The position numbers and the translations under genes were made by a program. A DNA stretch of 64,000 nt, taken from positions 26,633-90,632 of the forward strand of contig NZ_KB446647.1 in NCBI RefSeq assembly GCF_000340375.1, given 5' to 3'. The notes under the pieces are model-generated. The model saw only the letters and a program-made list of their open reading frames with translations. It was not told where the DNA came from and made no database searches. This stretch comes from Eggerthia catenaformis OT 569 = DSM 20559. GTDB taxonomy: Bacteria > Bacillota_I > Bacilli_A > Erysipelotrichales > Coprobacillaceae. Positions 63,727-64,000 of this stretch are shown in pieces (positions within the stretch are counted from its first letter, which is position 1; each line of letters opens with the position of its first letter).

Positions 63727-64000
63727 ATGCAAAAATTTGAAAAAGCAGAAATTACTGTTGATACGTATAGAGAAGAAGATAATTATGCTAAGTTTGTGAT
63801 TGAACCTTTTGAAAGAGGATTTGGTACAACTTTAGGAAATTCATTAAGAAGAGTCTTATTATCTTCTATGCCCGGAGGAGCTGTCTATGCGATTAAGATG
63901 GATGGTGCTATCCATGAGTTTTCAGCAGTTGACGGAATTGTAGAAGATGTTACTAATATCATTTTACAAATTAAGAAGTTAGTCTTTGAATTGAATAGTG
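63727..64000 (+). CDS. rpoA: RNA polymerase alpha subunit, 3' end outside window
   Basis: The first 91 codons: [80 protein letters not shown]. This is the N-terminal dimerisation domain of alpha, which assembles the polymerase core. Start ATG 63727 lies behind GAGGAGGAG. The C-terminal domain is outside the window. Confidence 0.97.
   Translation, partial: MQKFEKAEITVDTYREEDNYAKFVIEPFERGFGTTLGNSLRRVLLSSMPGGAVYAIKMDGAIHEFSAVDGIVEDVTNIILQIKKLVFELNS

Overview
The window comes from a low-GC Gram-positive bacterium (Bacillota), most likely an Erysipelotrichia-type gut organism such as Catenibacterium or Coprobacillus relatives. The evidence is AT-rich DNA, strong AGGAGG ribosome binding sites, a T-box leader, a sortase-type surface protein, a short zinc-ribbon S14, and the S10-spc-alpha order S10-L3-L4-L23-L2 ... 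SecY-Adk-Map-IF1-L36-S13-S11-RpoA. The genus is inferred from gene style only.

Layout. 1-8.5 kb: a membrane-anchored protein open at the window edge, a CnaB-repeat surface protein, an orphan HPt protein, KtrB/KtrA potassium uptake, a purine permease and the exoribonuclease YhaM. 8.5-13 kb: poorly known genes, msrA/msrB, a radical SAM protein and two decayed genes that I identify as a LURP-one-related (YxjI-type) protein and a CASTOR/POLLUX-type ion channel. 13-25.4 kb: an arginine operon (T-box, argG, argH, argC) that ends in a broken argF. The first about 33 codons and the last about 108 codons of argF lie 8 kb apart. Between them are a decayed large serine recombinase and an intact cassette: an AraC regulator, two IrtAB/YbtPQ-like ABC half-transporters and a complete ECF transporter (S, T, fused ATPase). 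25.4-36 kb: small unknown proteins, a polysaccharide deacetylase, a CPBP protease, three tRNAs (Asp, Ser, Lys), a Fur/Zur-type regulator with a zinc-binding lipoprotein and a decayed permease, a branching enzyme and enolase. 36-50.5 kb: a DnaQ-type exonuclease, an MBOAT/SGNH acylation pair, a HAD-like membrane protein, Nudix, RluD-family, ROK and Ldh-family genes, and a two-subunit class I fumarase between two RpiR regulators, then HU, a flavodoxin and a Pr6Pr-type membrane protein. 50.5-64 kb: the complete S10-spc-alpha ribosomal supercluster up to the start of rpoA.

The most interesting part is the 16.8-25.4 kb insertion. A mobile element landed in or next to argF, its recombinase then eroded, and the transport cassette stayed intact. 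Upstream of the transporter promoter (TTGATT-17-TATAAT) lie two contiguous 16-bp direct repeats that look like the AraC operator. This suggests an inducible uptake system for a metal chelate or another small ligand; the substrate cannot be read from sequence.

Two intergenic regions also hold likely unannotated small RNAs of one architecture: a promoter, a hairpin beginning exactly at the predicted start, a C-rich single-stranded stretch and an intrinsic terminator (42.17-42.24 kb minus; 36.09-36.18 kb plus). Five decayed genes (YxjI-like, CASTOR-like, recombinase, argF, znuB-like) point to ongoing gene loss.
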